A stretch of 64,000 nucleotides of DNA, from positions 34,628-98,627 of the forward strand of contig JAJTWZ010000009.1 of the NCBI GenBank assembly GCA_021463145.1. The letters are read 5' to 3'. The stretch comes from Blastocatellia bacterium. GTDB lineage: Bacteria; Acidobacteriota; Blastocatellia; UBA7656; JADIYM01. The notes below the pieces were generated by a model. The model was not told the DNA's origin. It saw only the letters and a program-made list of their open reading frames with translations, and ran no database searches. This document shows positions 60,657 to 64,000 of this stretch, piece by piece. The number at the start of each line of letters is the position of its first letter. The first letter of the stretch is position 1. The position numbers and the translations under genes are program-made.

Positions 60657-60693
60657 GCGCCGAAAGCGCGAGGGGGGGGCGCAATTTCGGCGC
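60657..60693 (-). repeat. C8-core dispersed repeat, copy 5 (inverted)
   Basis: On the plus strand this reads with a G8 run; on the minus strand it is identical to copy 1, with both arms perfect. It lies in the 487-base gap between divergent genes (starts at 60372 and 60860), flanked by two outward-facing sigma-54-like promoters. Nothing else is visible in that gap. Confidence 0.85.
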
Positions 60694-60792
60694 AAAGCAG
60701 CGTGCTTCGCGCCCAGCGCCCGTCCGCCCTACGACGCGCCTAACCGCTTGCGCGATGTTGGTTTAGACGGCACTCCCGTTCGCCGATGACTC

Positions 60793-60808
60793 TGGCACGA
60801 CGTTCGCC
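60793..60808 (+). promoter_or_regulatory. Sigma-54-like promoter for the virB8-B10 operon
   Basis: TGGCACGACGTTCGCC has a perfect -24 box and GG-N10-GC spacing, with the same TCGCC -12 variant as the virB2 promoter at 40025. The virB8-like start is 51 bases downstream. Confidence 0.66.
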
Positions 60809-60859
60809 TTGTCTGATCGCCAGGCGGGTGACCGCCGCCGAAGCACTGGAGTCGCCACC

Positions 60860-61591
60860 ATGAAGCTGACCGACACGATCGAACGCGCCAACTACCTCAC
60901 CGTCCTCGCGGCCGAGCGCGAACAGAAGGTGTGGTGGCGCGCGATTGCCGTCGTCCTGCTCTTCACGCAGATGGCCGCGATTGCAGGTGGCCTCTTCACC
61001 TTCACCCTCATCAACCGGCCGTGGTTCGTTCATGCCGGGCCGGGCATCCTGTCGGACGAACCGACGCAGGAGGAGCGAATCTACGTCGCCTGGGAGGCCG
61101 CGCGCGGCCTCCTCTCGGTCACGAGTTCGACGGTTACCGCCGATCTCGAAACAACGCGATCGTGGATGACCACTCGCGGAGTCGAGGAGTTGGACCGCGC
61201 GCTGGCCGAGTTTGAGCGCACTCAGGGGGTGAGTTACGAACAGTCGATCGCGAGCCGCGGGACGGCCACCGATTTCGACTCCTTCGAGACACGCGTCGAA
61301 GAGCCGACCTCCGGTACCTCTCCAAAAAGCTATCCGGTCGTCATTTCGGGAACGCGTACGACCCTGACGGGCCGCTCCGCTCCGAGCGAAGGAGAGCCCT
61401 TCACGGTCCGTGTCTGGCTCGTGCGCGTCACCGAGTCACCGACGAACCCGATCGGTCTTCTCGCCGACAAGTTCGAGCGGCTCGACGGGTCGGCCTTCTC
61501 CGATACTCGACTCGGCCCGATCAAGCGCGAGCAGCCGACCGAGCCTGCCGCTCCCGACTTCGGCGCGGCGGCGAAGAAGGTGACCCCGTGA
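60860..61591 (+). CDS. VirB8-like inner-membrane assembly protein
   Basis: ATG 60860 has GGAG upstream; 243 residues. A short cytoplasmic part is followed by one membrane helix (about 29-52) and a periplasmic alpha/beta domain of about 170 residues ending in a Pro-rich tail. Size, topology and position before VirB9- and VirB10-like genes fit VirB8, the scaffold of the core complex. The stop overlaps the next start as GTGA. Confidence 0.65.
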   Translation: MKLTDTIERANYLTVLAAEREQKVWWRAIAVVLLFTQMAAIAGGLFTFTLINRPWFVHAGPGILSDEPTQEERIYVAWEAARGLLSVTSSTVTADLETTRSWMTTRGVEELDRALAEFERTQGVSYEQSIASRGTATDFDSFETRVEEPTSGTSPKSYPVVISGTRTTLTGRSAPSEGEPFTVRVWLVRVTESPTNPIGLLADKFERLDGSAFSDTRLGPIKREQPTEPAAPDFGAAAKKVTP

Positions 61592-62538
61592 AGAGTGCCG
61601 CCGTCATCCTCGCTCTTGCGCTCGCACCGTCTCCGGCGTTCGCCCAGCAGGGGCTTCTCGGCGGCGATTCCCCCGAGCCGCGACGCACAAAGCCGGCGTC
61701 AAAGTCTGCGCCACGACGCGTCGCGGCAAAGCCGAGAGCGGAAACAAAGCCGTCGCGCGGTGGCCGTGCTGACGTGCGGGCCTCGGACGTCGTCCTTGCG
61801 CCGACCGACGTCGAGCTCGGCCGCGACGAAATCTTCACCATCAAGACGAGACTTGGTCTCAATACCCTCATCGAGCTGCCCGAAGCCCCGGAGGCGGTGT
61901 GGTTCTCGGACAACGATCGGTGGCGACTCGACCTCAACGCCCTTCAGCTCGGTCTCGCTCCAGGCAAAGGCGATTCGAAGGACGTCGAGCTCGTCGACTG
62001 GTCGAAGGTCCGCGAGACGCTCTACGTTCGCGTCAAGTCGGGCTTCACCTACAAGTTCGTGCTCGTCGTCACGGAAGCTCCCGCCCATTCCGTCATCAGG
62101 GTGCGTGAGCGCGTCGAGCCTCCGAAGGTCGACCTCGAAGCTGAAGCGCGGCGAGAGCGTGAACGAATCGAGCACGAAACGCGTGAGCGCGAAGAGCGTG
62201 ACCGTAGGTCGCGCATCGAGACGGCGGCCGCAGCCGCACTTCGAGCGCCCCGCTCGGCGAAGCTCGCCCGCGCACGCGACCTCGAGGCCCGGCTTGGCCC
62301 GGGCTCATCGACCGATGGCCGGATGTTTGTCGCCCTCGAGTTGCGCAATCGATCGAAGAAGCCGCTTCCCTTCGCGATTTCAGCCGCTGGCGCGACCGTG
62401 CGCGGTGACGCGGCGCCGCTTTTCGCCCGCGAGACACGCGTCGTCGTCCTCGACCTGCCAGCAGGCACCGCAGCTGTGCGCATCGACTGCGAGCGCGCAA
62501 AACCCCTCGACCTTTCCACAGGAGTAACGAAGCCATGA
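61588..62538 (+). CDS. VirB9/TrbG-like periplasmic core protein
   Basis: This 316-residue protein has a signal peptide (VILALALAPSPAFAQ), a basic linker, a beta-rich domain (NTLIELPEAPEAVWFSDNDR and YKFVLVVTEAPAHSVIRV) like VirB9/TrbG, a charged coiled coil at about 183-225 and a second beta domain. The inserted coiled coil is unusual for the family. It probably forms the outer-membrane ring with VirB10. Confidence 0.65.
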   Translation: MKSAAVILALALAPSPAFAQQGLLGGDSPEPRRTKPASKSAPRRVAAKPRAETKPSRGGRADVRASDVVLAPTDVELGRDEIFTIKTRLGLNTLIELPEAPEAVWFSDNDRWRLDLNALQLGLAPGKGDSKDVELVDWSKVRETLYVRVKSGFTYKFVLVVTEAPAHSVIRVRERVEPPKVDLEAEARRERERIEHETREREERDRRSRIETAAAAALRAPRSAKLARARDLEARLGPGSSTDGRMFVALELRNRSKKPLPFAISAAGATVRGDAAPLFARETRVVVLDLPAGTAAVRIDCERAKPLDLSTGVTKP

Positions 62539-62855
62539 CCACGATGCCCATCGCCGTGCCCGACCGTCTGCCACGCGCTCTTGCAACCACTCGCGAGCCG
62601 GCCGAAGCCGCGGCCCGCCGCGCCACCCTTCGCGCCGAGGAAATCGAGCTTCGTCTTGCCGAGATCGAACTCGACTCTCTTCTTCGCCGGGAATCGGCCG
62701 TCGCCGTGCCCTACGAACTCCTTCTCGCAATCGGGCTCGCCCTCGCAGCGCTCGTCTTCGCGACATCGACGATTGCGCGCGTCGCACTCGTTCTCGCAAT
62801 CGTCGCGGCGGGGGCGGCCGCCGTCATGTCGCATCGACGCGCCCGTACCGCGTAG
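62535..62855 (+). CDS. Small two-helix membrane protein in the virB operon
   Basis: This 106-residue protein overlaps the VirB9-like stop by four bases. A helical, charged N-terminal half (RATLRAEEIELRLAEIELDS) is followed by two adjacent membrane helices at about 58-98. It sits where some systems have VirB7 or another small accessory gene, but it has no lipoprotein signal. Function unknown. Confidence 0.58.
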   Translation: MTTMPIAVPDRLPRALATTREPAEAAARRATLRAEEIELRLAEIELDSLLRRESAVAVPYELLLAIGLALAALVFATSTIARVALVLAIVAAGAAAVMSHRRARTA

Positions 62856-62932
62856 GTCGGTCGCCCACGTCGTGCAACCGACGGTCGAGCGAGCGATCTC
62901 GACTGCAATCGCAACACAACGGAGAACACCAC

Positions 62933-64000
62933 ATGACCGAACAGCCGACGACACCCGCATCCGAGTATGACGAGCTGCTCACTCTCGCGTCCGAGGACGA
63001 CGCAAGCGTCCTCTCGGAGGACGACGATTCGCCCTGGCCCGACGAACCTCCGCGTGCCGCAGCGACGTCGCGCCGAAGTCGCGATGATCTCTCGAGCGTC
63101 TACGATCGCAGCGACGCGGCGGCTCCGGAAGGTCGCGATACGTTTTGGACAAAGTGGGACGTCGATGCCGAGGAACGCAAGATCCGCGCGGGTCGCGTGG
63201 GAGTCGCGGCCGTCGTCGGACTCGTCGTCGTGTTCGGCATGCTCAGCGCCGCACAGGGCCGCTCGGGCGTCGCCGCCGATACGGCGACGGCTCCAACAGC
63301 CCTCCCCGAAGCCGCACGAAAGACGCCCGTCGTTGGACAGGAGCTGCGGCGTCCGCCTGCCCGTTTCGATACGTCGGGCCTTTCGGCCGTTGAGGACGAA
63401 CCGGAGGCACTTCCTTCACCGCCCGCCGACTATGCGCCGGAGCCAGCACCCGAGCCGGTCCAGCTCGTCGCCGCGCCTCGAGCGACGGCTCCGAACTCGT
63501 GGCGAACGGGCCTTCAGCTCCAGGTGCCCGACGAAGTCGGCGACGATCCCGACGACGACGCTGCGCTCGGCATAACTCTGCCAGAAGGCACGGAGATTCC
63601 GGCCGTTCTTGCAGGATCGATATCGGCTCCGGACGCGGGTCTCCAGCCAGATCTGGCGCGCGTCAAGGCTGTGCTCTCAGAGCCGTTCCTGATCGACGGC
63701 GTCGAGATCTTCCCGGCCGGAACCGTGATGCTCGGCCGGTGCGAGCAGACGACCGACAAGCGCGTCCATCTCAGGTTCCACCGCGCGATCCTGCCCGACG
63801 AGCGGGCCGTCGCGATCGACGCCATCGCGCTCGACGCGGATCTGACGGCCGGTCTTGTCGCGGACAAGATCGAGAAGTACCGAAAGCGCAATCTCTTCTC
63901 GCGCATCGGCCGCGGCGTCATCGACACGACGGCAAGTATCGCGACCGGCGGCCGAAGCGCCGGCTCTGAAGTTGGCTCGGGAGCCATTGGCGGCGCCGCC
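62933..64000 (+). CDS. VirB10-like protein (3' end cut by the window)
   Basis: ATG 62933 has GGAG eight bases upstream; 356 codons are visible and the frame is open at the edge. An acidic cytoplasmic part (about 1-80) is followed by a membrane helix (VGVAAVVGLVVVFGMLSAA, about 84-102), a Pro-rich linker, and the start of the VirB10/TrbI barrel (LPEGTEIPAVLAGSI, then FPAGTVMLGRCEQ). This matches VirB10 topology well. VirB11, VirB1 and VirB7 were not seen and may lie further right. Confidence 0.78.
   Translation, partial: MTEQPTTPASEYDELLTLASEDDASVLSEDDDSPWPDEPPRAAATSRRSRDDLSSVYDRSDAAAPEGRDTFWTKWDVDAEERKIRAGRVGVAAVVGLVVVFGMLSAAQGRSGVAADTATAPTALPEAARKTPVVGQELRRPPARFDTSGLSAVEDEPEALPSPPADYAPEPAPEPVQLVAAPRATAPNSWRTGLQLQVPDEVGDDPDDDAALGITLPEGTEIPAVLAGSISAPDAGLQPDLARVKAVLSEPFLIDGVEIFPAGTVMLGRCEQTTDKRVHLRFHRAILPDERAVAIDAIALDADLTAGLVADKIEKYRKRNLFSRIGRGVIDTTASIATGGRSAGSEVGSGAIGGAA

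Noticed and set aside
1975..60693. The C8 repeats as transcription terminators
   Set aside because: Copies 1 and 5 lie between divergent genes, upstream of both, where a terminator makes no sense. The right arm is also not conserved in three copies.
1..64000. CRISPR arrays or cas genes
   Set aside because: No regularly spaced direct repeats and no Cas-like proteins were seen. The only dispersed repeat has five widely separated copies.

Overview
This window is 64 kb of high-GC bacterial DNA that reads as the backbone of a large conjugative element, either a megaplasmid or an integrative conjugative element. It carries a MobF-type relaxase and coupling protein, most of a VirB-type type IV secretion system, a replication-initiator-like protein, a type IV pilus minor-pilin operon and a large anti-restriction methylase/helicase. 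No ribosomal RNA or core housekeeping operon is visible. The host cannot be named from sequence alone. The GC content, the pilus genes and the sigma-54 signals suggest a Gram-negative soil or sediment bacterium, possibly Acidobacteriota or a relative (low confidence).

Layout. 1-1800 (minus): PilM-PilN fusion, running off the left edge. 2.3-3.5 kb (plus): two small exported proteins. 3.9-8.7 kb (minus): lower-GC cargo with a membrane/TPR protein, a frame-disrupted nucleotidyltransferase and its partner, a zinc-ribbon membrane protein and a secreted nidogen-like protein. 8.8-13.4 kb (plus): ribbon-helix-helix protein, Rep-like protein, small zinc-binding protein, and an unusual Gfo/Idh/MocA oxidoreductase fused to a HAD hydrolase. 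13.6-19.3 kb (minus): HerA-like ATPase and four minor-pilin-like genes in one array. 19.4-21.9 kb: a small exported protein, then about 2 kb of mostly decayed sequence. 21.9-28 kb (plus): mobilisation operon. 28-35.4 kb: accessory cargo with a hypothetical protein, a broken IS1-like transposase, tRNA-Tyr, a HigBA-like toxin-antitoxin with DUF3467, and a restriction-modification system. 35.5-39.8 kb (plus): diguanylate cyclase, sigma-54 activator and a membrane protein. 40.1-48.1 kb (plus): virB2-B6-like genes and a pentapeptide protein. 48.2-50.5 kb: small regulators including a sigma factor. 50.8-60.4 kb (minus): metalloprotease, DarB-like protein and associated genes. 60.9-64 kb (plus): virB8, B9 and B10-like genes, running off the right edge.

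How it seems to work. I find eight close matches to the sigma-54 promoter (GG-N10-GC within a TGGCACG-N4-TTGCA-like 16-mer). Every one lies ahead of a backbone operon: pilMN, the two exported-protein genes or operons, the HerA/minor-pilin array, mobilisation, virB2-B6, protease/DarB, and virB8-B10. None was found ahead of the cargo genes. These promoters fall in five intergenic regions. Each region has exactly one copy of a 37-bp repeat (arms GCGCCGAAA and TTTCGGCGC around a C8 core), about 125-160 bp from five of the promoters and about 500 bp from the other three. I propose that the repeats are enhancer sites for the single element-encoded sigma-54 activator (37074-39101), whose gene overlaps that of a GGDEF protein. 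If so, pilus formation, DNA processing, secretion and anti-restriction form one switchable programme, possibly tuned by cyclic di-GMP. This is the main novel hypothesis of the window.

Frame-disrupted genes (nucleotidyltransferase, MNT/HEPN remnant, transposase, ribbon-helix-helix gene before the methylase) are all in cargo. The long backbone genes are intact, which argues for real decay over poor sequence quality.
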